A stretch of DNA of 64,000 bases from Litomosoides sigmodontis (GCA_963070105.1 OY718803.1:335501-399500); one strand, 5' to 3'; shown: positions 44,101-62,467, counted from the first letter of the stretch. Notes: generated by a model not told the origin, from the letters alone. Numbers and translations are program-made.

Positions 44101-44854
44101 TTATTGCTATTTTCATTCCTTCTTTCCTGTATGGTAATATCGTGACGGAATTACTTGAACAATGGTTGGAAGCAACAGGTACACTTTTTATTTTTGAACT
44201 TCAAAATTATGCGAGATGGATTCAAGTTATCAGTGTAAAAAGAAAATTATTCAAAACAATAACAACGCAAAGGCGAACAGATAAACGTAAAGCTACCGAA
44301 GTATTATAATAAACAGTGATTAATGGAAATTTGAAAAAAGATCGGTATTAAAGAAAATGTATTTTTCTTATTAGCAAAAGTTTTAAATATAAAGAAATGG
44401 AAACCAAAGAAATATTTCTTACTGAAATAATCTCAAGTTCTTTCCGCTTTCAAGCAATTAATTATGCAATTTTGTTGGTTACAATACAAATATTTGCTTG
44501 TTTGCATAGGTAAGTGAAGGAGGGGGGGGGGGGGGGTTGCTGAAAATAAAGCACAGAAGTTATTGGAGGTAAAACAGCAAAGAACGAACAAACGTTCTTC
44601 CAAACACCCTGCTTCTCATATAAGGAGAACATGGAAGAAAGCATTCCATTTCTCACTTATTCAATCCTTCTTATTGATTTTTTACCACCTTTATGAGTGT
44701 TACTTTTATCAGTGAATTTCCTATTATCGCTAATTTATCAGCTAAAATTTTAGAAACGGAACAGCTCAACACCTCTTTGGGTAAATGCATAAAGCTTGTG
44801 AAGAGCCAGAAAAATTGCGGCAGTGGTAGTTGTCCTATACTCTACAAATTATAA
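44101..44854 (+). CDS. Candidate small secreted cysteine-containing peptide (5' end unresolved)
   Basis: Seen: an exon after acceptor TTCGCTTTAG, or an upstream extension starting near 44076, encodes the hydrophobic stretch ALVIAIFIPSFLYG followed by NIVTELLEQWLEAT. It ends at 44178 with donor GTACAC in phase 1. A second exon from 44754 (acceptor AAAATTTTAG, phase 1) continues with GKCIKLVKSQKNCGSGSC and stops at 44852-44854. The spliced product would be a signal peptide plus about 48 residues with three cysteines. No ATG is in frame upstream within the exon, so the first coding exon is missing from this model. I do not recognise the family. Function is unknown. The 575-bp intron contains a 15-G homopolymer. 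Confidence 0.45.
44522..44536. repeat. Poly-G tract, 15 bases
   Basis: An uninterrupted run of 15 G in an otherwise AT-rich context. Its length is prone to sequencing error. Confidence 0.8.
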
Positions 44855-45015
44855 TCAATCAAATATAAATTCATTTCAAAAGTTATTCCCCTTTCTACTT
44901 TCACTGAAATAGTTTGTCCGACAAAGCAAAATCAATAAAACATGAAATATTCACTACTGTAACAAAGTACGCTTCTAACGTTGACATTTCTTATTATTCA
45001 TTTAGTAATTAATAA

Positions 45016-48000
45016 TCAGTGATAAAACTCTTCACGAAAACTCTCACCAGCATCAACGTCATCCAACTTCGATGTTACGGGATCAGTTAGCGCTGGTGGC
45101 GGTGGCGGTGATGGTGATAAAATGGTGCGTTTCTTTTCATCATCAAGATAATTCTTCCATAAAGCTGCCACAATATCTGTTGTGATTAAATCTCCCGCAT
45201 TTGCTGCTATAATTCGCAGGATGAAAATGCCATCCTTTCGCAAGCACCGACTGACAAAATGTTCCAAAACATTATGTGCTATAATTTCAACAATTAATTC
45301 ATATTTTAATTCAATTAAACGGAATTATAAATGCGTTAAAATCTTAAACGGCGAAATGATAATTCTGTCGCATTGCAAATAGCAAATTAATGGAATTTAT
45401 AGTACATTTCGCTGATTTCGGGATATGAAGGGTTAAAAACCGGTTCAACGCAATCCTAAGCAATTAAATTTTCTTAATTTCAGAAGAGGACAGATGAAGT
45501 AAGAATGAAAGGAATTTGCTATTATATTGCTATTCTTGTTATCACCGAATTGTAAGTGACATAATTGTTATTAATTTAATTGAAGAAATGGAAATAATTG
45601 ATGGGATTTGGTGGACCGAGGAATGTATTTCATAATCACTGATACAAACTGATTACCAAATTTAAAACCTATTGTTATCATTAGTTTAAATTTCCTTCTA
45701 CAGCACTGATCTTATAATTGAATGTTACCTAAATGTCATAAAAATTTGAAAAGAAGGTAAAAAGGACCGAAAATGATTTTACAACAAATTTTGCAGATTC
45801 TGCAGTTATCGCTCCTCACGGCTATCCTAATGAAAGCCTTCAAAAATGATTGGAAAAAGTACGCTACGGCAAGGCAGAGGAGAATTGAGCTTGTCTTGAC
45901 CAATTTCTTAAACTTTCAAAACATTTTTCCTTGTCCGACTTCTATTTTGCAATATTTGCGATGAGAATTCGCTGATATAAGAGTGTAGCAAACAATTTAA
46001 GTAAAAGCAGAACATTTGGAATTAAGCCCTCAGGCTAATTAAATTATGAAATATATAACATCATAAATTGCATAGAATAGATAACCTTGTCCGTCCAGAA
46101 GTCCGTAAACACCTAGGTACTGAGCAATAAACGAATATTGTTGAGTTCCAATGAAAGACATACAGTACCAATATATTAAGGAAGCTATTGTCGATATGAT
46201 CACTAAAAGTATCCACCACCACAGAAACAAATAAACCTAAAAACAGATAATTTCTATTCACCGCCTAATTCACAATCACTCGATTTTGTTCTTCAGACTC
46301 GGTAAACTCCCATGAAATTTCTTCGTCCTATAGCTTTGCTTTTTACAGTGGAATTTTAAACGATGCAAAAATATGCAACAAATGATAGGGCACGGCTTAA
46401 CACGAAATAACTGCACACTCCCCACGTACCTAAAAGGTAAAACTGAGGCTGACATTCGTTTTATGGTTAACTCTTTCCTAAATCAATTCCAACGAGTACG
46501 TTTAAATGAATTTCATATGACTAAACCAGAAACAAACTTTTTCATTGAGCATATTAATCATCAGAACACACTGAACAGTGTGCCTATGCTTGTTGCCCAG
46601 CACGCGAACATCAAAATCACACATGGTCACCCTGTAAAAAGACTGTTATTATACACTTTTCATGAAAAATTACAGCGCTAAGTTTTGAACAATCCAAATT
46701 GAATACCAAAGCTTTAATCCACTCGTTTTATTTATAGAATTTCATATCGCACTCGAATTTCTATTTAAAAAAATTAAATAAATTAAACCTTGGAAAATGT
46801 CCTGATTCTTGCCATTCGCGGCCATTTGCCAAATCACGAAGGATTTCGAAACCCCAAAATGTATAGTCGGTGCCAAGGAAATTATTTAATAAGACAAACT
46901 GCGTAATAGCTTGCAAAAGATAGATAAATTTCACCGAAATGTACAATATCGTTAGATACGCTCCCTAAAATTCAATTAAAATCACAATTTCAAATTAAAA
47001 TATGGTTTGAAAACTTCTCCCTCAGTTTGAGTAAAATTGAATTGACGAATCTATGTAATACTTCCTCAACTTATAACAATCCTACGGGATTCCGAATTCC
47101 TCATAAATTAAACTATTTATCCTACCTTATGCAAAAGGAATGATATCGGACTATTACGTATCAAATTTCGTTGTGTTTTCAGTGAGTCGTAAATGTGCGT
47201 AGCTACGACAGTCACTGAATCTTTCCGCTTATCGGACTGCATATTGTTTACATCCTGAGACATCAGCACAATACTCTTTAGAGCTATTCCTGAAAGAAAA
47301 AAATGAAAGAGAGGAGATTTTGGATTGGGAAACACTTAAACCTGAATTATAAACACTCCATATAATTTCAACATTCATTATTTTAAGTTAGAAATGAATT
47401 GAAGCTAATAATATTTTTTCGACATTCCAACTGCAGCAGAATTCTGTATTATTCCCTTAACATATAATTGAAATTTTCAATAAATAAACTTTGCAAAAAG
47501 ACTCTAATGGAGAAATCTTAATTTCGTTGATGAAGTATTTCGATAAAGTTATTTAGGAGCAAATTTTTCTAATCAAAAGATGCAAAACTTTACCTGACTG
47601 CCAATTGAGCAATTGCCAAATCAGGCACGGTAGATAAAATAAAATGCCCTGCAGGCCTAGTATGAATGGCACCCATTGGTAGTAACCTGAAGATAACTGC
47701 CATGCAGTGGAAAGGAGGCAAAATTTTGTTCTGATAAAAGTATTTCGTAAACGTCCCGAAAAAGGACGCGAGCAATGAGTGCCTAAACGTGGAAAGACGC
47801 ACACTTGCGGAAATGCGCTCATACTAATAATACATTATCAAAGCGTCCAGCAACAAATAACGTGTCAGAAGAGAGTGGCGACAAATGATGGCGTAGAATG
47901 ACGCAACGATCGGCTATGCCACTGATCAGATGAGTGAATTCAAGATACGTATTAGTCAAATCTCATGCATGCTATATGGGAATTAAGCAGATTTTGTACA

Positions 48001-49087
48001 TAAATTAGAGTATGAATAAAAGGAATGTTGAATGAAGGAGTTTTAGACGAAAGGCCATCACAACAGCTAACAGATAATGGAAAGGCATTTAAAACAGAAT
48101 TACTTAAAATAAAATTGGAACGATTGGCTCATCCACTTTGATTATTGCAAAAAAGCTGCGAGGAAAGGTACCCGTCGAGATGAAAGGGACAACACTCATC
48201 TCAGCAATTCTCTCTACAAATTACTCTAACAAATTAATCGAAAAAAGGAAATGGAATTCCTTTCTCGTTTTTATATTTTACAAACTTGCACATCTCTTAA
48301 AGAACAAAAGTAAAAAATGCTATCAGAAAATTATTTTTTAGGAGTCAAATAATTGAACTGAGGAGAACAAGCATACCAATTTCACGCTCCTCACGTTCCT
48401 GTAAATCACGTGGGATATAATGATTCAGTGGTAAGAAGTAAGTATTTTGTATGAAGCAATAATTTTCGCTATATTGTTCCCATGCACCTAAAATTCTTTC
48501 AACTTTGAATAACTCTGTTGTAAAAGATTTGAGAGAGGAAATTGGAATATTTCAGTAAAACGGAGTTTTCTTTTTGTTTTCCGCATTACGAACATGGCAT
48601 GTGGGATTAAATCAATAAGTGGACTGCGATGAATACTAAAAACTATTCAATATCAAAAAAAACCGGTGAATTGAGCCGGAATCCAACACTGAATTGGTTG
48701 TCCAACATATCTAAAAGTGTTTCGAAACTAGTTAAAATGTATTTGAATGCGGCAGTAATACAAATTAACAATTTATTAAATGAAAAACTCATTTGCACAT
48801 TTTTCTTTTTCGATTACTTTTCATTTAATTTTTAGCGGCAAACTGGAAATAATGGACAAGCTAATTAATTAGGTCCGTTGATTTCTCTAGTCACTCATAA
48901 GACTTCAAGCCTTCTCTAAATCACAACACATTTAGTAACCATCAAAAATAAAAACGAACTGTTTGGCGCTAAGTGTCAATGCGAAAATAATAAGTAGCAA
49001 AGGGGTGTAATAATAATTGAGCCGATCGACGGCATCGTCATCGAACTGAGGTTTCAGGCCCTTCAAGAATACATCCAAAAACAACAT
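45016..49087 (-). CDS. Innexin (gap-junction channel subunit), downstream tandem copy
   Basis: Four-pass membrane protein that forms invertebrate gap junctions. Nine exons (high-low): 49087-48960, 48710-48664, 48487-48377, 47686-47594, 47289-47126, 46964-46789, 46631-46538, 46236-46086 and 45278-45016, giving 408 residues with all phases matching. Seen: a cytoplasmic N-terminus [13 protein letters not shown]1 (about 27-45) followed by [13 protein letters not shown]; loop-1 cysteines C51 and C69; the family hallmark YYQWVPF from residue 97; [12 protein letters not shown]; loop-2 cysteines C244 and C261; NMLNEK leading into TM4; and a C-terminal [20 protein letters not shown] block. The tail contains a run of six prolines. 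A TTTTCAG acceptor sits directly before the start, consistent with trans-splicing or a 5' UTR intron. It is one of many nematode inx genes; I cannot name the orthologue. Confidence 0.96.
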
Positions 49088-51047
49088 CCTGAAAATCTTC
49101 CAGAAAAATCTTTATGTAAAAAAACGTGAAAATTTGCTGCAACGTCACACCGCGCACATTCTCTTGACATTAAAATATAAATGCGTTGGAGAGCAGTAAG
49201 TACTATTTAACAAATAACGTATAACTGATTAATTAGGCGTAGGTGATTTGGTGAATAAATGTAAAATACTAATGTTTCCTTTCCTCCTTGCCACTCTTTT
49301 CGTTTTTGTTTTTCTCTCATTCTATTACGCGATGCGCATTTGACATTGAACAGCGCTGATGTCGCGTCCATATGCAATATTTCGTCATTGTGAGAAAAAA
49401 AGCAGAAAAGCAACAAGCAAAGAAAAAAAACTGAAAATCACAGATGCGATGTGTTTTTAGGAATTCAAATAATCTCAATTAATGCAATGTCAGTTTCAAT
49501 TTTTGTTCCAATTTCCACAGCAAAAAGAGAGAATGGATTTGATTTCGCGAAAACATAACAGGGCAGTGAGGAGAACGAATCACCCAAATGGTAACGAATC
49601 AACTAATTTTAATTAATATTGAAATTTAAATTGCCTACAATTGAACTGAGTAGCAACAGCTCAGGCACTAAAGCAGCATTTTTGTCAAAACTCGATGGAA
49701 GTGCCTCGTACAGAGAGGGGTGGAATTTTCTTTTGGGTACCTTAAAGTTAGCCAGTTGCGCCACAAAACCTAATGCGCAATTTCCATCCCTTTTGATTCG
49801 TCTGAAATACGATGACGAAACTCACCGCATATTTTACCATACATTCAATTATTAGCAATATTGCAACGAAGTGAAATTTGAAACGAATACTGTTTGCTTC
49901 CAAATATCACCAAAAAATAAAAAATCAGCTGCCAAATAATCAAATCGTTTTCTTAAAAATTTTCAAAAAACGAACAAGTCGATATGAAGGATTTCGCAGA
50001 AATGTGGTAGTTGGAAAGTATGTGTTACCTACCAATCATACGAAGCTTCTTAAAAAAACAGTTCGTTTTTATTTTTGAAGCAAATTCACTTCTTCTATTT
50101 AAAATTTCAGTGACGTATGCCTCTGAAATATAGAAATTAAATGAGCAAACATGGTAGCTGCATTTCATAGTAGACGCTTCACGGCAGTTCGACAAAGAAT
50201 CTTACGCTTACGTCAGAGATGTGTGACGGCAAAAATAGTTGCATATTACGGTACGCATTACTTTACACGTAGATTTGTCAAAGTGACGAAACCACTATAT
50301 CATAATGAATGAGTGATATGCGATGAATAAATCGCTTCGAGCGTTGAGATGCTGAATTCTCAATGAGTGCATTTTAATAAAAGAAAAATTTTACTTTGAG
50401 AACCTTTTTCCATTTACATTGATAATAGCGATAAGTACTTCCTTCTGAAGAACTCATTTCACATGAATTGGTAACCTTCCTTGCAGAGAGGGAGAAGGGG
50501 AAACTAACTCACTTATTACTCTGAAATCAGGACTTCAAAACTTTTTTTCCTTTACATCTTTCATATCTTTCTCCCCTTTCCTCTCCCTCTCTCTCACTTC
50601 CCTTCCTGCTAAAAGAAAAAAAAGAGACATAAATTCTGAAAGAATCTTTCCTCAAATCACTGGAAAATAGAATAAATTCCGATCGAAATGCCTGCAATCA
50701 TTAAGGGAAGGCATTAGTAAGTGATAGAATTCAAGTGGAATTCAATTCTTTCTTCTGCTTTGTCACTTTACGAAAAGATTATGAATTTTCAATTTCTGCC
50801 CATATCAAGGTCACAAAATCAGCACCTACACTTCCCTATCGATCATTATCCGGTTAATGATCGAAATCGGATATCCATCCGCCTGTCTGCTAAGCGACCA
50901 TATGTGAAAATAGAAAATTAAAGAACAAAGAATCTACAAAAAGTACGTCTTTTAGAAGACCACAATCTACAATCGTTCAATTTCCAGTGGCCCTTCATAA
51001 TTTAAGTGAAAACGAAAATTCTAATAATCGAAATGAACTTTTTCCAC

Positions 51048-51101
51048 ACACACACACACATACATATATATATACACATATATATACATATACACACACC
51101 C
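51048..51101. repeat. Compound CA/TA dinucleotide repeat
   Basis: Alternating purine-pyrimidine sequence that switches between CA and TA blocks. Confidence 0.85.
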
Positions 51102-51605
51102 ACTCTGCAACGCATGCCATTTCGTAATAAATTGTAAAATAAATGCACTCAGTGACGGAATCTTCAAATTTTTTAATTAATAAGTAATTAGTGTAATCGA
51201 TAAATGTGACAAGTTAATGGGATAAAAACTTATCATCCATTCAAAAAGAAAGTGAAAGGGGAAACTGAACATAATTTTCGTTTAATCGTAGTCGATTGAA
51301 ATACGAATTTGATCCAATAAAATCGGTAAACAGTTGGATGAACGACTGAACTCATTTGCTGAAAAGTTAATTAATTAAACTTCCAATTATAGCCAGTTTT
51401 GCGAGAGAAATGGTAGAAATGATCAGCAAATTATGATTTTTCTTCGTTTACGGCACAATTTGAAAAATTTTGTCTGAAATCGTAATTTTCAGAAAACGGA
51501 TGAACGACTGATATTACTTGAGCAAGCAATCAGGTATTTCAACAACTTTTCCCTCTTCCCACACTGACTTATGATGTATTTGCAAATGCGACTGTTCACA
51601 ACATT

Positions 51606-51607
<2 letters not shown>

Positions 51608-51642
<35 letters not shown>
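51608..51642. repeat. (CT)n tract
   Basis: About 17 CT units in the spacer between the innexin genes. Confidence 0.85.
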
Positions 51643-51643
<1 letters not shown>

Positions 51644-53399
51644 TCTCTTTCGCCCTGTCTCTCTCTCCTGCCTTCCTTCCTCTCTGAAATCTTCCCGTTT
51701 AGCAAATCAGAAGGCCTTCTTCCACTGCTTTACAAAGATACAACCAAATAAAGAATGGGGAGAGGGAAGGGGAAAAAGAGGAATAGGTGGACATATTTGG
51801 GTTAAAAAAGTTGACGAAAACTGAGGAGGTCGATACACCCCTCTTGCTATGGAGAGATAGTGAAGTAATCCAAGACATCTTAGTTATTTCGTTTAAAATA
51901 ACTTTAAATATTTACATGCTAAAGAAACAAGGGATTTGGTATGAGAACAAACAAATGTCTTCCAATAGAAATTTCTGACTCATAGAGAACACTGAATTCA
52001 AGTATGTAAGTAATTTATTAATTTCTCATTGAAGTGAGGTGGTAGGGAAATTAGAAATTTAAAAATGCGAAATGAATTTCGAACGCTTCAATCAGTTTAA
52101 ATCTAACATTGTTGATGAGGAGAAAACATATACTATCCTTGCTGATGTGATGTAGAAATCAACAGTCATCCGTGTGCAGTAACACACGGTTTTCAAATTG
52201 GAAAAAGAGAAAAGAAAATGCAGCTGGCATTTGCATGACACATAAACCCACTGATTTAGTCTGAATTAAAACTTCAAAACAATCTGAGATTGTTGCAGTG
52301 CAAGGCTGAAGTGATCCAACCAAGAGATTCATCACTTCGATAAGTTGAAACTATTGAAAAAGAAAATTAAAGATTCTTCTCACTCTCTCCTAAAAATAAC
52401 AATCGTCGTTCTTTTGTTTGAACGATTGCTCGTGTTGATGAAATCCGTTTGAAAAGTATAAAGTTTATTAATTCCATTATCTTCCATTTCTTATTAATCA
52501 ATTTCGACTACCATTCCTTATATGGTTAACAAGTGAGGATTAGGATTTTTTCTAATTTTTAAATTCATAAGATATATTACGGAAACAATTTTTTTTCTAC
52601 GTGAATGGGTTTACTGTCGTTACAAGAAGCGACGCGAGATTTCGAATTTCTAATTTGACATGTGAATTACTTTAAAGAATGGAAGATTTTCAACGAAAAA
52701 AAGAATGAGGAAAGAGTAGCCAATAGAATGGAAAAGATGAAAAAGAAGCTATTTTGTAAATCAAGAACGAATCATTGATGTGAAGAAAGAGATGGGAACA
52801 CGCAGTTAGCTAAAATGAAATTCACATGTTCGATTTTTAACTATTCGCCAAATAGCAATACCTTTCCCAGGGAATTCGATAAAATTTCACTTAGGCGAGG
52901 GAGAATGCGTTCACTGTTTGATGGATATTATGTGGTTGAACACATCTAAAAATTCTGATACAAAATGTTAAATTCATGCAATTTACGAAAATTAAAATGA
53001 ATGCTAAAACTGCGAAGAACGGAGGAATAGATGAGAACGAATACGTATGAATATAGTTAGTATTACACGCTGAATTAGCATAATAAAATAGAAATTTTAA
53101 ATTTAATCGCAAAAACTTCAAGAGAATAAGTGATTTGTATGAAAATAAAAGTTGAATTTTTCCACCATCCTTCTCCGTCGCTTATTACAAAAGCATTACG
53201 TTGCATTTTGCTAAAAGCTTTTTCCCTTCAGAAGCAATAAGTACTAACCCTCCGCCAACAACTGATATTTTTATATTTGCGAACAGGATATGTGAACTGA
53301 AATGAAATATTTGAAAGAGGAAATATATGAAATTATTATGCTCACGAAGGGTTCTTTCCTCACGTCCTACCAGACGGACACTGAATGAAAAATCATAAA

Positions 53400-53432
53400 A
53401 AGAGAGAGAGAGGGAGAGAGAGGGAAAGAGAG
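53400..53432. repeat. AG-rich purine tract
   Basis: Runs of AG with GGGAG interruptions. It creates a spurious open frame on the minus strand. Confidence 0.75.
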
Positions 53433-54084
53433 ATGAAAAGCAGAAGAAAGAGAAAAAGAGAGGTATTTTCTGTGTGTATTCTAATAACAACACGTCATTT
53501 GTACGAAAAAAATGATAACTGGCAGGTTAGGATGATAATTTTTTATCCATAATTCATCGCTGATAAAACAATATTTGATGAGCAATTTAATTAACTAAAA
53601 AAACCAGAACAACGGCTAAATTTCCGGTAAAAATTTACGACATAATACAAACAACAAACGGTAGAAAAATGTATTTCTATAGTTAAATCAATCACAGCCA
53701 CTCATTCTTTCACTCCCTTATTTCCCTCCTTCTTTTACATTAATAAATTCCAAAATTCAGTTTGCAACAAACTAATTCAGAATGAGTGAGAGCAAGTAAG
53801 ATTTCAATTATATTCCTAGCATGCCTTATTACCTAGTACAATGTGAAATGAAACTAGACATTCAATTTCAACTAATTATGCTTTGAAAGTGCTGACATGA
53901 AAACATATATGATAATTTGAACAATCAGTAATATTTGGGTTTGTAGGAATGACGACGCAGTTTTCCGGAATCGAATACACTTTTCTTCCCTCTGTGTATC
54001 CAGACCCCTTTCCCTCTCGCCGAACAATTGGAGCAAAATGTGATAAATATGATATTTGAAGCACAGGAGATAAATGAATTGCTG

Positions 54085-58436
<4,352 letters not shown>

Positions 58437-58718
58437 ACGGTTGAGATCTAAAATGGGAACGAAATGAAGAATTATTTAAAGAACGAACGAAAAGCTTTTC
58501 CTCTTCTCCTCCACTTCGTCCTTCTTATCAGACAAAACACATTTGCTAGCGTTGATTTCATCGACAGCAAATAGACTGTGACGTGAAAAGCGTGAGAGAC
58601 ATGGGAAAACGCAGAAATGATTTTTATTTGAGAAAGAAAAAGAAAAAGGAAAAAAATGTCTTCTCGACTGCCCAGCATCTGTCTCAACGAGCAATAAGGA
58701 AGCAAAAATATTCAGCTT

Positions 58719-58752
58719 ATTATTACTATTATTATTGTCATTATTATTACTA

Positions 58753-58789
<37 letters not shown>

Positions 58790-58810
58790 ATTATTTATTA
58801 TTATTACTTA
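58719..58810. repeat. Imperfect (ATT)n microsatellite
   Basis: ATT units with AATT and ACT interruptions, about 90 bp. Same class as the ceh-2 array but degenerate. Confidence 0.9.
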
Positions 58811-59279
58811 TCTGTTACCTCCTCACGGAACAAGGTGAAAGTGAATGACGAGGGAAGTGGGACCGTATTCTTTCTTCATCCATTGACAGACGAGGAAGTC
58901 GATGTAACAGCTAGAGAGATAAGATGAGTTCAACGTGATATTACTTTCTATTCACGTAACTCCTACACATTCGTCGCTAGCATTTAATTTTCCTTCTTGA
59001 CAGACGAATCTCACGTTAAGTATTCCGCCCTGCCTGTAACTATCATCTTACACTGAAAGGGAGAGCTTTGTGTGAGATTTAAAAAATTCACGTGAAATTG
59101 AAGAGGAAAGTAACCGCAAGTTCTTTGAATATTCTGAACAGCAAGAGTAACGATTATTCTGCAAACAGTATTGCGGTGGAAGGAGACAGGGAGAAGAGGG
59201 TTGTTGAAAAAGGTGAAGATAGAAGGAAGAGAAAAGATGGGGTGATATGCAAATTATTTCCCTCAATTGAATTTTGAGA

Positions 59280-60413
59280 AGGCTGCTACATTCCGTGCTA
59301 GGAAGCGGGCAGAGCGGGAGAAGAGGAGAGGAGGTCCATACAAGTTACTACAACAGTTACAGCTATTTCAGCCCTTCCTTCCCTTCCGTCGTCGTAATTG
59401 TCGACGGGGCTGAGGGAGAATGAGGGGACGGATTAGAGGGGCGCAGGGAGGGCTGTACGAGGAGGTAAACAATGCATTACCCCGCCTCGCGCCGTACTAG
59501 GTTGTCGGTAGAAGGACGCGAATGTGAAATGAAATTGTTGAGAAGTAGAAAGGGAAAGAGGAGGGGGGAGGGGAGAAAGACCGGTAGATGGGACCTGATC
59601 GGTAAATCGGGAGTAGCAGTAGGTGGATGACGCATGGGGGAGGAGGTAGAAAGGGAGAGGAGAGACCTTGGTGACTGTTGCGGAAGCATAAATTGTCATC
59701 ATTTCGGAAACCACCGCCCATCACTATTATTATTATCAAACAGCGCAGTGACTGCTGTCGATGCTGCTGACACACGCACACGCACGCAAGGGAAAGATGA
59801 ACCGGCCGGCGGAGGGGTGGTCGGCGGAGCGGACGGAGATATGGTATGGTTGCAGCGTAATCGATGATCATACAACAATTAATTTCATTAATTTCGAAAT
59901 TGGAGGTGAAAGACGGAGAAGCAAGCATTGGTGCAGAAGTGGAGGGCAAAAAACTGGGAAGTGGAGATTTCCGCGCGGCTGTGCTTAATGCTTCCTCAAA
60001 TTCTGTTGAATTAATCGATTAAATTGAATTTCGTAATAGAATGAATGCGCCAACGTGTCTCGGACGACAGGAATGAAACGTTGGAGAGAACCGAACTATC
60101 GGACCTAAAGTGAGCCGCCAGTAGTCATTCTGCTTGATTTCCCCCACACTTAGTGAGTGGATGCGGTCAGCATGTAAGCCTTCGTTGTTCGCTTATTTAT
60201 CATCCAACCGTAATTGTAGTATGCTTGAACTGTCAGTATGAGACGCAAGCCACTTAGTTGTCTGTCAACAACTTTCACCTTATCATTTGGTACGCCAGAT
60301 GACTGCATCTTGCTGCCTCTTATCACACTGCCATTTGCAGTTTATCATATCGGAAACCAAATTACGTGAAATAATGTCATCATTTCGATAACAAAGACCT
60401 AATCTCTGAGAGG

Positions 60414-60457
<44 letters not shown>

Positions 60458-60760
60458 ATATGACACAAATAACAGGGTGTGGCAGGATCGTTATCGATTC
60501 GTTGCTATTATTGCATTACAAGTGTTGAATAAATGAAACATAGCTAAACCACCGGGGATAACGAACTGTAAACAAACGGCAGCGTTACGCTCCTCCCGCC
60601 CCCGCCCCCTGCCTCTAGCTCCGCCACCATGAACACTTGACACTATCCATCCTTCAGTGATAATTTGATAACAATCTTCCACTAGCAACCTTATCAGTTC
60701 CACAGATCCCTTGCATCTTCTAGTCAGTCAGTCGTGCGCTTCTCCCTTCCCTCCTTCTCC
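59280..60760. other. GC-richer, purine-biased island
   Basis: Composition shifts clearly from the AT-rich background, with CpG-containing stretches (for example 59800-59850) and long GA/GGAG runs. Overlapping open frames on both strands follow from the low stop frequency and are not convincing genes. It lies 0.8-2.3 kb upstream of an innexin start, so a promoter or enhancer role is possible. Confidence 0.5.
60415..60449. repeat. (GA)n tract followed by poly-G
   Basis: About 15 AG units running into a G8 run. Confidence 0.85.
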
Positions 60761-62401
60761 TTATTTCAAAGTGGCTTGATTTTTTCGTCATTAAAACTAT
60801 TTTCATCGGTTAGCAAGAAATTTAAACTTACTGAACTGTTCCAGTGTGCATTTGAACAATTCACTTCATTTAATTCTTTTAATTAATTTCAGAATATCTC
60901 AGTTTTCATCCACAAATTTTCTTTCTTATTGCATAGTTAAAGATTACGTGAAAACTTGAGCATGCCAACTTTGAAAAAACATCAAAATTCATGTAAGCCT
61001 ATGGGCAGGCATATGACGGAAAACCCATTCGCAATTGGCATTTCCTTTTAATTACTCTTATTATCCTGCCCGCCCTCTTTACCATTTGATTAAGCTGGTG
61101 ACGCAACATACATCTTCCTCTCTCCGAAAATTGCTTGTTCATCAGTGTCAACTTTTCCCTCATCGTATTTTTTCGCCTTCTGCTACGATTGAACGAGACC
61201 CCCCTCTACCTGTCTGACAGTTAGATAATGGTTAAGTTCCGAAAATTTATTTGTAGTGCCAGAGAGTAAGAAATATGCTAAGCTTCACAACAATGGTTAA
61301 ATTTGGAGTTACAGCATTTGTTAAATTAAAGTCGATCAATTCACATTCAGTTTGATATTCCATTCAGATTAAATGAATTTTTTACTTTGTGTAATTACGT
61401 TATAAAACTGATACAGAAGTCAGAAAATTTGTGTCAACTACAACCTTCCTTCTTGCACCTTTATTCAAATTATGTTTGATATTCACTTCACTGTTATGAA
61501 TGCATGCAAAGCGCAGATAAACAAAGAGAATTTCAAGGACAGTAAAGTGCTTAGCGCCGGATCATTTCAGCAAAACCTTCACCAATCGATTTATTACATT
61601 TGCGATGAAGTGAATGTGGATGTTCCAAATTCCGTGAGCGTACGAGTTAATATGATTTACATCTCTTCCGATACATGGGTAGTTACAGAGAGAGGGTAAC
61701 AAGTAAGCCGCTTCTATTCTAATTGCCGTAAAACAAGAATAAGTTATAATGAGATCACTAATCGAACGATACTTGTAGTGACAGCAACGGCAACGCTAAC
61801 AGTTAAATTATTACCACAGTAAATAGTAGCGCCGCAACAACACTCACATCTGTCCTACATTTCATTCAGATGAATTTCCCGATAAGGAGAAAAGATTCTT
61901 ATCCGCAAATAATTTTCGACAACTTACATTGTCAGAAACCTTCAGTATCGACCGGTTCATGAATTGAACAAGCCTTTTACCAAAAGGACAACAAGTTGGC
62001 CTGTTATTAGTCCCAGATAATGACTGCAAAAGTTTTTGTCCCAGTCAACTTTTGGCACGCACTCTCTTCAATGGGAACACACCGCAAATTTTTAAAAGAG
62101 CAAAAAATGTAACGAGTGGTGAGCAAATACTCAAAAACAATAACTGATATCGAAAAACAAACATCTGCTTCACAAATCTATTAGAATTCACTGAATTCGA
62201 AATTTTAAAATGGTAAAGAGAGGATAGCTGGAAGGCAAAAAATTACTATACAAAGAAACAAGAACTGCATGGACTGATTGATGTCCACTGCATGAGGACC
62301 GCAACACAGTTCCATACGTATAGTTTTTATGGTAAAAGGAGAATTATCCGCGACCCGACACGAACCGAATCGAAACGCCGTGCAGAACAAAAATATATAA
62401 A

Positions 62402-62407
<6 letters not shown>

Positions 62408-62467
<60 letters not shown>
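62408..62467. repeat. (TA)n microsatellite
   Basis: About 60 bp of perfect AT alternation. Confidence 0.95.

Larger units (their letters stand above)
49088..54084. other. 5-kb spacer between the two innexin genes
   Basis: No supported gene. It holds a CA/TA mixed repeat (51048-51101), a CT tract (51608-51642) and an AG tract (53400-53432). The longest open frames are 78 codons (49619-49855, lacking an ATG start) and 102 codons (53185-53493, minus, over the purine tract). Promoter elements for the downstream innexin should lie at its left end. Confidence 0.55.

Noticed and set aside
49619..49855. 78-codon frame in the innexin spacer
   Set aside because: Starts at a non-ATG codon and lacks domains or splice partners.
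59497..59949. 150-codon minus-strand open frame in the purine island
   Set aside because: Low stop density from GA-rich sequence explains it. Its Pro/Leu/Ser composition mirrors the repeat, several frames overlap on both strands, and there is no domain or splice signal.
61472..61699. 75-codon frame with fairly normal amino-acid use
   Set aside because: No homologous family, no flanking exons in phase and no signal peptide. It cannot be separated from chance without transcript data.
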